Shown: piece after piece, positions 1 through 7,241 of the stretch
Numbering within the stretch: the stretch's first letter is position 1
How the letters are laid out: every line of letters starts with the position of its first letter
Source: Rhodocyclaceae bacterium
Lineage (GTDB): Bacteria > Pseudomonadota > Gammaproteobacteria > Burkholderiales > Rhodocyclaceae
Assembly: GCA_008080565.1 (NCBI GenBank)
Contig: VIKE01000006.1
Span: 1-64,000 of the forward strand
Length of the DNA stretch: 64,000 nt
Reading direction: 5' to 3'
Program-made: the position numbers and the translations under genes
Notes under the pieces: generated by a model
Told to the model about the DNA's origin: nothing
Seen by the model: only the letters and a program-made list of their open reading frames with translations
The model's database searches: none

Positions 1-66
1 CCGACCCAGAACATCAACTGGACGGTGCCGGAAGGTGGCGGTGGGCCGAACTATCCAAATATGTAG
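1..66 (+). CDS. C-terminal end of an unidentified protein (partial)
   Basis: Frame 1 is open from the first base to a TAG at 64-66 and ends with the residues WTVPEGGGGPNYPNM. The proline/glycine-rich tail looks like a real protein terminus, but 21 codons are too few to name a family. It would converge on the minus-strand island genes. It could be chance reading frame; the rest of the gene lies outside the window. Confidence 0.35.
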   Translation, partial: PTQNINWTVPEGGGGPNYPNM

Positions 67-388
67 GGCAAGAGTTATGTCTGTGCAAAAAGCAAAGCAT
101 CACAGCCTTTCGTACCACACTCTTGGATTGGCTGAAGTCTCAAATAGAGAAAAGATGGCTCAGATTATCTGTCTCGAACTGAAGCACCAAACATGTTTAA
201 TGTTACAGGGGAAAATATCAAGACAGCACTTTCGTTCTGAGCAAAGAAGGCTGGTTAAGGCCTTTAGAAATGTCAGTTTGACCAACGTAAGTTAGCTGCT
301 GTATTACTGTCCCATAAGTAAGAGAGCACCACCGTTAGGAATGGTCGACATTGAATCGGTGGCTGCAACAGCCCCAACTTCAGCAGTT

Positions 389-418
389 CGGCCTTATGGA
401 GCGCTCCACATAAGGCCG
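389..418. repeat. Perfect 10-bp inverted repeat, 10-nt loop (hairpin 1 of a pair)
   Basis: CGGCCTTATG (389-398) is the exact reverse complement of CATAAGGCCG (409-418). The 10-nt loop contains the palindrome GAGCGCTC. It lies about 100 nt downstream of the stop codon of the minus-strand unknown gene and has no adjacent T tract, so it does not look like a simple intrinsic terminator. It may be an RNA 3' structure or a DNA recombination/binding site. Confidence 0.6.
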
Positions 419-421
419 ATA

Positions 422-447
422 CCCCGCCATTGAAGAGCTTGGCGGGG
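422..447. repeat. Perfect 8-bp inverted repeat, 10-nt loop (hairpin 2 of a pair)
   Basis: CCCCGCCA (422-429) pairs exactly with TGGCGGGG (440-447) around a 10-nt loop. It is only 3 nt from hairpin 1, which has the same loop length. There is no T tract on either side. The tandem arrangement suggests one functional unit, but its role is unknown. Confidence 0.6.
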
Positions 448-515
448 GCAATCTCTGATGTATGACAACGCAATCTTGCTTTCCCTTGGCTACAAATATG
501 TTGCACAAGCATTAC

Positions 516-1472
516 CTATTGGCTTTCGATGAGTTCGATTCGCTCTTTGAGTGAAGCAAGGATGTCTGACTGATTCCTGATCTTCAGAGGGACTAACTTG
601 CGCCGTTTCGTAGAAATTTTCTCCCCAACCGAAACGACGATATCTACCGACTGATTTGTTATTTCGGCTGAACGCAATAGAAACATTTCGTTGCTGGTCT
701 CATCGCCTTCTATTTCATCAATGGCTCCTCCTGCCCAATTGATCAGCCGTTGCCACTCTGAGTCGTTTTCTCCGCCGATCAGATATTGAGTTTTGCCATT
801 TCCCATCCGTCGTACCTTGCAATTCGTCAGCGAAAAGGTGACTCGTGAATTTAGGTGATTCGAAACGGCATGGCCTCCGCCGAGAACTCTGTCATCACCT
901 AGAAAGCTGACAATCTGCTCATGCCCGCGCGAACGGCAGTAAGCGCGCCGACTGATGTTTTCATTGGGACTGGCAGAAAAGGCCGCTGTTGCTTCTTCGA
1001 TGGATATGGACTCATTTTCTGCCTGCTCGACAATGTCTTTGGCGACATCAATAGCCGCCTTTGATTGTTTGCCCAAGAATTTTGAAAGAGTTTCTGCCTC
1101 CGCCATTGCGCTCTCCTGTAGTGGCAGTGGAGAGGTGGGGATATTGATGATTCGCGCATTATTGAGTTCGCCGCTCGAGGGGGCTGGATCGTTAGGAATA
1201 TTATGGGTTACAACACCCATAAGCGCTCCCTGAGGCTTTTTTGGAACGGCAAGTTTGAGAGTGATGTTCGGGATTTCTTCAATAATTATTTCGGTATGTC
1301 CCGAACCGGCAACGTGTCTTTTCAGATCACTCCCCGTTTTCTGAAGGTGCTCCAAAAGGTATGAATGCGTCACGGGATGTCGGGGAAGTTGAAGTTTCGC
1401 AGTGCAAATTACCGCGTAATCTCCAGCCTTGATCGTCTCGAACTCAAATTCACTGGTTGGTTTCTTTTTCAT
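516..1472 (-). CDS. Unknown island protein, translationally coupled to the giant recombinase
   Basis: This is a 318-residue soluble protein of no family I recognise. It has a charged N-terminus, a proline-rich middle (about residues 80-125), an alanine/glutamate-rich helical stretch (about 125-165), and a C-terminal half with a short cysteine/histidine-containing segment (RAYCRSRGH) and mixed beta/charged sequence. There is no signal peptide or membrane segment. Its ATG lies 23 nt inside the end of the upstream giant recombinase gene, preceded by an AAGGGG ribosome binding site at about 1480-1485. That arrangement suggests translational coupling and a joint role in recombination, excision control or DNA binding. 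The function is unassigned. Confidence 0.75.
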   Translation of the reverse strand: MKKKPTSEFEFETIKAGDYAVICTAKLQLPRHPVTHSYLLEHLQKTGSDLKRHVAGSGHTEIIIEEIPNITLKLAVPKKPQGALMGVVTHNIPNDPAPSSGELNNARIINIPTSPLPLQESAMAEAETLSKFLGKQSKAAIDVAKDIVEQAENESISIEEATAAFSASPNENISRRAYCRSRGHEQIVSFLGDDRVLGGGHAVSNHLNSRVTFSLTNCKVRRMGNGKTQYLIGGENDSEWQRLINWAGGAIDEIEGDETSNEMFLLRSAEITNQSVDIVVSVGEKISTKRRKLVPLKIRNQSDILASLKERIELIESQ

Positions 1473-4400
1473 TTTTTTCCCCTTTCAGAAAAATGTGTAC
1501 TGCAAATAGAGATGTGGTGACCAGGACGAATAGGCGACGAGATGATCTGAACGGCTGTTGTTGCCCCTTCGTTTGGATACTTCCGAATTTCACAAAACCG
1601 ATGATGCCGCGCGGAAAGTGATCTACTGTGTAGATTCTTGCCTTGATACCAAGGAGAGCGAAGCGCTGAATCCATTCGTCATCACGACGAGAGGATCCGA
1701 ATGTCTTGAGTTCGATGCGAGCTTCAATGCCAGCTGCCCGCCAAGGATTGAGCCAACTGGATGCGTCGATAAGATCGGTGGGGTCGACGAGTTCCCAGCG
1801 GCTTTTCGAAAAAGTCACTGACGCAAGTAGTCGTCGAATTACCAAGGGGTGTGGGGAAGTTGCATGCATCGCAACGGCGAGAGCCGTTCGGTGGGCAGAT
1901 TCAAGAAAAATCTCCCGGTCTTTGCAGTGGGGGGCAGAAAATGTTGACCTATGTTCCTGCCCGATCGACGCGAATTCTGATTCGGAGGACACTGCATCTG
2001 AAAACGACAGCCCCGCAGCTAATTGTGATGACTCAACTGATTCCCCGTGGAGTCGCAGGCCCGTATAAATGCCGATGCCGATTAGCTTGCACTCTCGTAA
2101 AGGTTCCTTGATATTCTTCACGATGGTCATGCTGGGCACAACAAGGTCATCAAGTTCCCGTACTACGGCACCAGACTCAATAGCCTCTGTAATGTCGAAG
2201 CCTTCAAGAAAATCGAATGGCATTTTTTTTGCGTTGGCGCGACTTGTGCGTTTTCGATAAGTTGCTGCCTGTATGCCGGTGATACTCTCGGCAAATGTAG
2301 GGTTGGTGGGGCGGGCGAGATCACATATAACTTTGTCTATCCAACTCCTGCGACAAATATCCAAGTTGTGAACATAGTTCTCGAGCGAAATGCCCGGTGT
2401 CGAGTGACTTGCCTGAGCGGAAAGTCGAAATGCAGCCTGACGCTGCACGAGGGCGACTTCTCTTGGTGTCGTGGATTCAGTATCGAGCAAGTCGCCAAAT
2501 TTTCTCGTCAGGCCGGTCCCACGGGTGTCGTGAATTCGCAGCACATCTGAACCTGTCGCACAGAAAAGAGCTTCCGTAATCAGATCATGAATATGATCAA
2601 GTGATTCGTGGCCCCGGGACTCGGTTTCGTCACCAAAAAATGGGACTCTCGAGTCCATTGGAAACGATGCCGCGCGCTGAGATCGCAGGGCACATAGATC
2701 CTTCACTAGTGCAGGGTTGTCGAGCACAGCAACATGCTTTGCATTTTTGGATTTGAGGCGAGCGCCTGACTCCCGCGTAATGACTACATGCGGCTCAGTC
2801 GGGCCAAGATAAATATCTTCCAAGCGTAGATGGGCTAGTTCGTCCCAGCGTAATTCGATAGTCAGCAGCAGCGATAATGCGAGGCTGGCGCGATGCCATG
2901 GATCACCAATCCGGCGCTGCTTGACGCGTAAAATCTGGATTGCCTGCGCGCCCTCGCGCTGAGTGATCCGGTCTGCGTAGGCGAAGGCAGATGGCGGTGG
3001 TCCGCTCCGGCGGCCGATGTGCTCATCAACGCCGAGCCAGGCCAAGCAATGGTTCACCGCTGCTCGATCTGGCGCACTGGCAGTTTCGCCTTCTTTTTTC
3101 GCGAGATGCTTTAACGTCAGCGTTCGCCATTCAACCTGCTCGAAACCGTTCTCGGCAATGGCATGTGCGACCATCACCAAGAATGGCCGGCATGCTGATA
3201 TGTAGCGAATGACAGATGAAAAGGTTTCCTGGTTATTGCAGAGATAGCGGGTGTAACCGATTAGTAACCATTCAATGGAGTCCGGCTCGTAGTTTGGTTG
3301 TATCGCCGCCAGCGATTGCCCAAATTCGGCAAGTACGGTTTTGTCTGCAGTACCCGTTGTACGTTTATCACGCGCCTTGTCGTACAGCGAAGAGAAGTCA
3401 TTAAAACCCAAACGTTCGCGCTTCGATCCACGAGATGCATATGATGGGTGCTCGCAGAATCCAGTGATTTCACGTGCGATGGTTTGTGGGCGAGAGGTCC
3501 GGGCGAACAGCGTTCCGCGCATCCAAGAATGGAGAAGCGACGGCACGCGGAAAAACAAAAATGCCTGCATGCACGCTTGGATAAAACCAATTCCTCCAGT
3601 GCTTTCGCCTGGCAGAATACGATTCACCAACTGGTTGGCAAACACCTCAATTTTATTGAAGTCGGCTGGTTCGTCGTTTGCCTTGATGGCATGCAGCAAT
3701 CGAATCGAAACAGGTGAGAGCCAGAGACGGCGGATGCCGTAATTTTTCGTGAGGGAATCGACAAAATAACGCCGCTGATGCCGATAAATTACTTTGCTCT
3801 GTAGTGCTTCAATGACGCCTTCAAGCTCGTCTCGCAGGAGTACGCCATCTTCAAAAATCAGGCTTAGGGCTAGACCATGCCAGCCATGAGGTACGGCTAT
3901 TCTCCGCCAAGCCCCGATTAGGCAGGGGAAAAACGCGGCCCGATGGACATCGCTTGCTTCAATCGGGCAAGGCTGAACCGTACTCGATATTTTTTCTGAC
4001 AGCGCATCCGGGGTATCAAGCAACAGTTGTGGAATGTAGGTGTCCGATTTTCTTCTTGGAGAAGATACGTATTCCGGAGAGCGAGGTGACAGCGTTGGCG
4101 GGCGGGGGAGCGATCGTTGGGCAAGCCATTTTTCGATGGCTCCAGCGCAGCGATTAAGAGGATCGAGAGGAATGACCGCGCTGTATCGGCCGAATAATTC
4201 TTGCCCAGGATAGCCCCTGCCCATCCAGCCCATGATTGATGCACTGTCGAGATATTGAGCGCGAAAAATCGCATCAATGAAGTGCCGGCCTGCATTATTT
4301 TTTAGGCCAAAATCACGAAAAATAGGTGCCAAATGTTCGCTCCCAAGGGGCACCACGTTTCCATCGTCAAAGATAAAGAACAGCGGAATCCGGTCTCCTT

Positions 4401-6303
4401 GCAGCGGGAAGTTAAGCGTCGTGGCGATGGCTTCTGAAGTTTTTCGATTCTCATTAGACAGTCGATACGCCAGAAGGCGTAGCCAGTCGATGTATGCCTG
4501 TATCCATGCTCGGAGCGTTGGAGGCAAGCAAATGACACGCATCTCGTGATATGGCGATGTCCTTTTGTCACATAGCTCTGTTAGCCCCGATAGCAAATCC
4601 ATCTTGGAGTAGGTAACGGTTTCCTCTTGGAGTGCTCGGCCTCCAGAAAGTAACTTGAAAACGGCATATATCCGGATGGCAATTTGATTGTGAGTTTCTT
4701 TCAGGCTGCCTGGTGAAGTGCGCTTCTGAAGAGCGTTGATAAGTTCTTCAACCTTGAGTAAAGAGGCTTCTACGAATTCAGTAATTTTTGTCTGGCAAGG
4801 GAGGCGCCGAGACTCGATATCCGGTAATGCATCCATGGCGAGTTGGCCCGAAAACCCGATTCGCTTGTACGCATCCTTGAGAATCGAGCAGATTCGATTT
4901 CCGCGCAAAGTTGCGTAGTTATAATTTGATTTGGTGCCAACAGTGGAATCGATGCCTAGCGCCGAAGCGTAGAGTTCATCCTGGCAGAGCGCTAGCGTGT
5001 AGCGCGCCCAGCTTTCCGATAACCGCGATAAGGTGGGGCGGTGTGACGAGATGCTCAGTCTGCGCAGGAATCGTTTCGTTCGGATGCCAATGGTGTTTGC
5101 AGCATGCTGAAATAGTGAGGCTACGGTTAGGCCGCTATTTAAGCGATAGCGCCGCCGTAATTCTTCGACGATTTCTGCTGGCAGGGGGATGCGGATGTGG
5201 CGATCATTTGTGGATCGAATAAATGGTTTGTCCGCCCTATGGCTCGCTAATACTTCGTCCAGATTCCAGCATATGCAACCGGTGCTGAGGTCGAGCCAGA
5301 GTCCTGCGCCATTACCCGGGTGTAGCGGTACCCGGTCAAAATGCTGAGGCAAAACACGAGTGAGCAGTGTCAATGCTGCAGCTAGTCGCTCCTCTTGTTG
5401 ATCGTGCCCCCAGTCAGTAAGCACCGTCGATAGGATCGATTCCAGTTCAAATGGCAGCAGAGAGTCATAAAGATCCGGGATTCCAGAGAATTTTTTGATA
5501 CTGGCAACATATTCTTCGGCAAGAAATCCTCTAAGGGGATCGGCTGGTAGCTTGGAAAAGATTGAGTCATCAGAACGGGGTTGATTTTCGTGCTTGCCAG
5601 TATTGCCATGCTTGAATTCAAAGACGCTATTTTTTGAAGTGAGAACAACAAAGGGATCGGCTAATGGAGAGTCGAGCGCTTCGAGTGCATATGTCAGCAA
5701 CCGAGCCTCTGGCGAGATTTCGGAGAAAGTGTCGCGGAACGCGCGTAATTCCTCTTTTTCAACATGGGCCGTTCCAATTTTTTTCAGGCTTTTTCCTTTA
5801 AGGCAACCGCTCATAGCGTCGGCAACCGACCCTGGAAGGTTTTCTTTCGAAGCAATTAACCGTAATGAGACGAGGGCACGAACGGAACGTATTGCGCGAT
5901 GTTGATCCAGCTTTTGTGTCTCGATCGGGGAAAGAAAGGTGCGAAGGTCACTGCGGGGCTGGCGTTGCAAAGTAATTTGGTCCCGAATATCATCGATCGG
6001 AGAAATTAGTTTCAGTTCCGATTGGAATATTTCGAGCTTTTCCGTCCAAGTTGGGAGCGCAATAAGTCGCTTCAGGCATTTGATATCTTTGTTTATTTCG
6101 TCGAGGAGTGTCAGGAGGCCTGTTGCGGACTCCTGAATGCCGAATACCCGAATCAATGAGTTCAGCGTGGGGTGAAGTTCTATTTTGATGCTCTGCCTAA
6201 TGCTGGAAATTGACCATGTAAGAAGCGACACTGGTTCGTATGGACGAGCGCCGTCCTCGCCTTGCAGCGCTGCGATAGTGGTCAAATCATTGCTAACTTC
6301 CAT
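1450..6303 (-). CDS. Giant tyrosine recombinase-like protein with two recombinase domains
   Basis: This is a 1617-residue protein, about four times the size of a typical phage integrase. A C-terminal domain (about residues 1120-1315) carries a complete tyrosine-recombinase set: Arg1152 in box I (ELRWDEL), lysines in the following beta region (near 1180), His1258-x-x-Arg1261, His1300 and the candidate nucleophile Tyr1310. An earlier domain (about 520-715) has the same layout but is degenerate: Arg556, then Asn in place of the box II His, Arg673, and Tyr707 in FGRYS, with the usual LGH histidine missing. About 300 residues follow the second domain. The ATG has GGAG upstream. It is the likely integrase of the tRNA-Arg island, cutting and rejoining DNA at the tRNA 3' end. 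The domain call is by motif only; the N-terminal 500 residues are unassigned. Confidence 0.8.
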   Translation of the reverse strand: MEVSNDLTTIAALQGEDGARPYEPVSLLTWSISSIRQSIKIELHPTLNSLIRVFGIQESATGLLTLLDEINKDIKCLKRLIALPTWTEKLEIFQSELKLISPIDDIRDQITLQRQPRSDLRTFLSPIETQKLDQHRAIRSVRALVSLRLIASKENLPGSVADAMSGCLKGKSLKKIGTAHVEKEELRAFRDTFSEISPEARLLTYALEALDSPLADPFVVLTSKNSVFEFKHGNTGKHENQPRSDDSIFSKLPADPLRGFLAEEYVASIKKFSGIPDLYDSLLPFELESILSTVLTDWGHDQQEERLAAALTLLTRVLPQHFDRVPLHPGNGAGLWLDLSTGCICWNLDEVLASHRADKPFIRSTNDRHIRIPLPAEIVEELRRRYRLNSGLTVASLFQHAANTIGIRTKRFLRRLSISSHRPTLSRLSESWARYTLALCQDELYASALGIDSTVGTKSNYNYATLRGNRICSILKDAYKRIGFSGQLAMDALPDIESRRLPCQTKITEFVEASLLKVEELINALQKRTSPGSLKETHNQIAIRIYAVFKLLSGGRALQEETVTYSKMDLLSGLTELCDKRTSPYHEMRVICLPPTLRAWIQAYIDWLRLLAYRLSNENRKTSEAIATTLNFPLQGDRIPLFFIFDDGNVVPLGSEHLAPIFRDFGLKNNAGRHFIDAIFRAQYLDSASIMGWMGRGYPGQELFGRYSAVIPLDPLNRCAGAIEKWLAQRSLPRPPTLSPRSPEYVSSPRRKSDTYIPQLLLDTPDALSEKISSTVQPCPIEASDVHRAAFFPCLIGAWRRIAVPHGWHGLALSLIFEDGVLLRDELEGVIEALQSKVIYRHQRRYFVDSLTKNYGIRRLWLSPVSIRLLHAIKANDEPADFNKIEVFANQLVNRILPGESTGGIGFIQACMQAFLFFRVPSLLHSWMRGTLFARTSRPQTIAREITGFCEHPSYASRGSKRERLGFNDFSSLYDKARDKRTTGTADKTVLAEFGQSLAAIQPNYEPDSIEWLLIGYTRYLCNNQETFSSVIRYISACRPFLVMVAHAIAENGFEQVEWRTLTLKHLAKKEGETASAPDRAAVNHCLAWLGVDEHIGRRSGPPPSAFAYADRITQREGAQAIQILRVKQRRIGDPWHRASLALSLLLTIELRWDELAHLRLEDIYLGPTEPHVVITRESGARLKSKNAKHVAVLDNPALVKDLCALRSQRAASFPMDSRVPFFGDETESRGHESLDHIHDLITEALFCATGSDVLRIHDTRGTGLTRKFGDLLDTESTTPREVALVQRQAAFRLSAQASHSTPGISLENYVHNLDICRRSWIDKVICDLARPTNPTFAESITGIQAATYRKRTSRANAKKMPFDFLEGFDITEAIESGAVVRELDDLVVPSMTIVKNIKEPLRECKLIGIGIYTGLRLHGESVESSQLAAGLSFSDAVSSESEFASIGQEHRSTFSAPHCKDREIFLESAHRTALAVAMHATSPHPLVIRRLLASVTFSKSRWELVDPTDLIDASSWLNPWRAAGIEARIELKTFGSSRRDDEWIQRFALLGIKARIYTVDHFPRGIIGFVKFGSIQTKGQQQPFRSSRRLFVLVTTSLFAVHIFLKGEKNEKETNQ

Positions 6304-6323
6304 TTAGATCTCCAAATAAGACG

Positions 6324-6357
6324 AAAAAAAGCCCCTGTCGCTAGGCGAACAGAGGCT
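6324..6357 (-). terminator. Terminator-like hairpin in the leader of the giant recombinase gene
   Basis: On the minus strand AGCCTCTG (6350-6357) pairs over 8 bp (one G-T wobble) with CAGGGGCT (6330-6337), followed by seven T residues (6324-6330). This is a classic intrinsic-terminator shape. It ends only about 20 nt before the ATG at 6303, just ahead of the GGAG ribosome binding site. It could end transcription from the flank or attenuate the recombinase gene. Confidence 0.6.
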
Positions 6358-7131
6358 TTCGGTGGTTAGAGCTTGGCTAAATTGAGCTACACAGCGACAA
6401 GCTGCAGAATCAATGTTGGCGAGTAGTTGGCCGACAACAAGAAACCATAGCGACGCAGTATTTTTGGAAATTCAGGGTGCAATAACCCCGTCAGGTGGAA
6501 TTTCTTTTCCACGAAATTTTGATGGGCTGGGCTGAATCAATGCTTCGTACTGCAAGCTTGGAGCCACTTAGCCGCGTCCACGAACTGATGATGCCGTCGC
6601 GAAATTGGCGAGTCATAACGGAGACCCGTGGCCGGCTAGCAAGGCTAGCAGCCATCAACATATGATAAATCGCCAGCTTGAAGCAACAAATTTTATGGAA
6701 ATTACTCGCTTCAGCAGTCACATCGCGACCGTTGGAAGGTATGACCATAGGCCTTTTGTATTGCGCTCTGAAATCCCTAAGGGGATGGTCTATGACCTTG
6801 AAAATAAGCGCTGTTGGTGAATCCTAACTGTAATTGACCACGCTGTAAATCTGCGGCGATTAAGATGGACTGATACTCATTTTGATAGCAAAGTTAGCAG
6901 TGGGTTTTGTGTCCAACCGGAAGGTTGTAGTCAGATTTTGCATTGTGCAAGTCTGAAAGTATTGTTGGCCGAGTTGTGACAGCTGAGGTGTAAATCAGCG
7001 AGAAGCGATATTGCATGTCACAAAATGGGAAACAAAAAAACATTGTTGAGTCAATGGCTTCCGCTTCTGGGTGCCGATGACTCCATGGGGTTCCCATATG
7101 CGAACAAGTGGCCACAACTATCCCGCGAACT
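6358..7131. other. Noncoding island flank between recombinase leader and attachment site
   Basis: These roughly 770 bases have no open frame with convincing protein character on either strand. It should hold the recombinase promoter and the integrase arm/core binding sites expected next to an attachment site. I see no unmistakable promoter. The GCTAGC palindrome repeated within GGCTAGCAAGGCTAGCAG near 6633-6650 is a minor feature. Confidence 0.5.
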
Positions 7132-7175
7132 CTCCGAAGGCAGGGTCACTGATTCGAATTCAGTCGGGCGCACCA
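7132..7175 (+). repeat. 3' half of a tRNA-Arg(CCG) gene = island attachment site
   Basis: The bases fold exactly as the 3' part of a tRNA. Anticodon loop CTCCGAA (7132-7138, anticodon CCG), 3' anticodon stem GGCAG, variable GGTC, T-arm ACTGA-TTCGAAT-TCAGT (7148-7164), acceptor strand CGGGCGC (7165-7171), discriminator A and encoded CCA (7173-7175). The sequence before 7132 cannot complete the anticodon stem, D-arm or 5' acceptor strand (GCGCCCG expected), so this is a fragment. Truncation exactly at the anticodon loop is the usual crossover region for tRNA-targeting tyrosine recombinases. Confidence 0.85.
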
Positions 7176-7190
7176 AAATTCAATGATTTA

Positions 7191-7213
7191 GGCCACTTTC
7201 GAGTGGCCTTTTT
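7191..7213 (+). terminator. Intrinsic terminator of the original tRNA-Arg gene
   Basis: GGCCACT-TTCG-AGTGGCC (7191-7208) forms a perfect 7-bp stem with a UUCG tetraloop followed by five T residues. It lies 15 nt after the tRNA CCA. It shows that the tRNA gene originally ended here. It may also stop minus-strand transcription leaving the operon at 7242. Confidence 0.85.
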
Positions 7214-7241
7214 CATGCCGGGGACTGGTTTTTTACGGAAA

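Larger units (their letters stand above)
67..515. other. Intergenic stretch without a convincing gene
   Basis: About 450 bases lie between the partial frame ending at 66 and the stop codon of the unknown gene at 516. Short open frames exist on both strands, but their composition is random-looking and they lack a good ribosome binding site. The only structure I see is a pair of strong hairpins at 389-418 and 422-447, listed separately. Confidence 0.6.
1..7175. mobile_element. Right end of a tRNA-Arg-integrated genomic island (left end outside window)
   Basis: The interval is AT-richer than the following DNA and contains no housekeeping gene. It encodes a giant tyrosine-recombinase-like protein and an unknown coupled gene. 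Its right edge is a 44-nt duplicate of the 3' half of a tRNA-Arg(CCG) gene (7132-7175), immediately followed by a tRNA-type terminator (7191-7213). Tyrosine recombinases commonly integrate at tRNA 3' ends, leaving the intact tRNA on one side and a 3' fragment on the other. Because the fragment reads on the plus strand and keeps its terminator, the inserted DNA must lie to its left. No intact tRNA-Arg(CCG) is visible in the window, so the island continues upstream of position 1. Island membership is inferred; the fragment itself is seen directly. Confidence 0.75.

Noticed and set aside
35-295. An 86-codon plus-strand frame near the window start
   Set aside because: No ribosome binding site, random composition and no recognisable family; it overlaps the end of the partial frame at 1-66.
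273-512. A 79-codon minus-strand frame over the twin hairpins
   Set aside because: It spans both inverted repeats and has no protein-like pattern.
6337-6398. tRNA-like look: GTCGCTG/TAGCGAC could pair as a 7-bp acceptor stem around a TAGCTC D-arm-like motif on the minus strand
   Set aside because: The T-arm and anticodon stem do not form, and the 3' part is better explained by the terminator-like hairpin.
6491-6820. Short overlapping frames on both strands in the island flank
   Set aside because: They lack coding character and ribosome binding sites; the stretch is best treated as noncoding.
6820-6900. ATTGACCAC-type sequence resembling an insertion-sequence end
   Set aside because: No transposase fragment, partner end or target duplication is visible.
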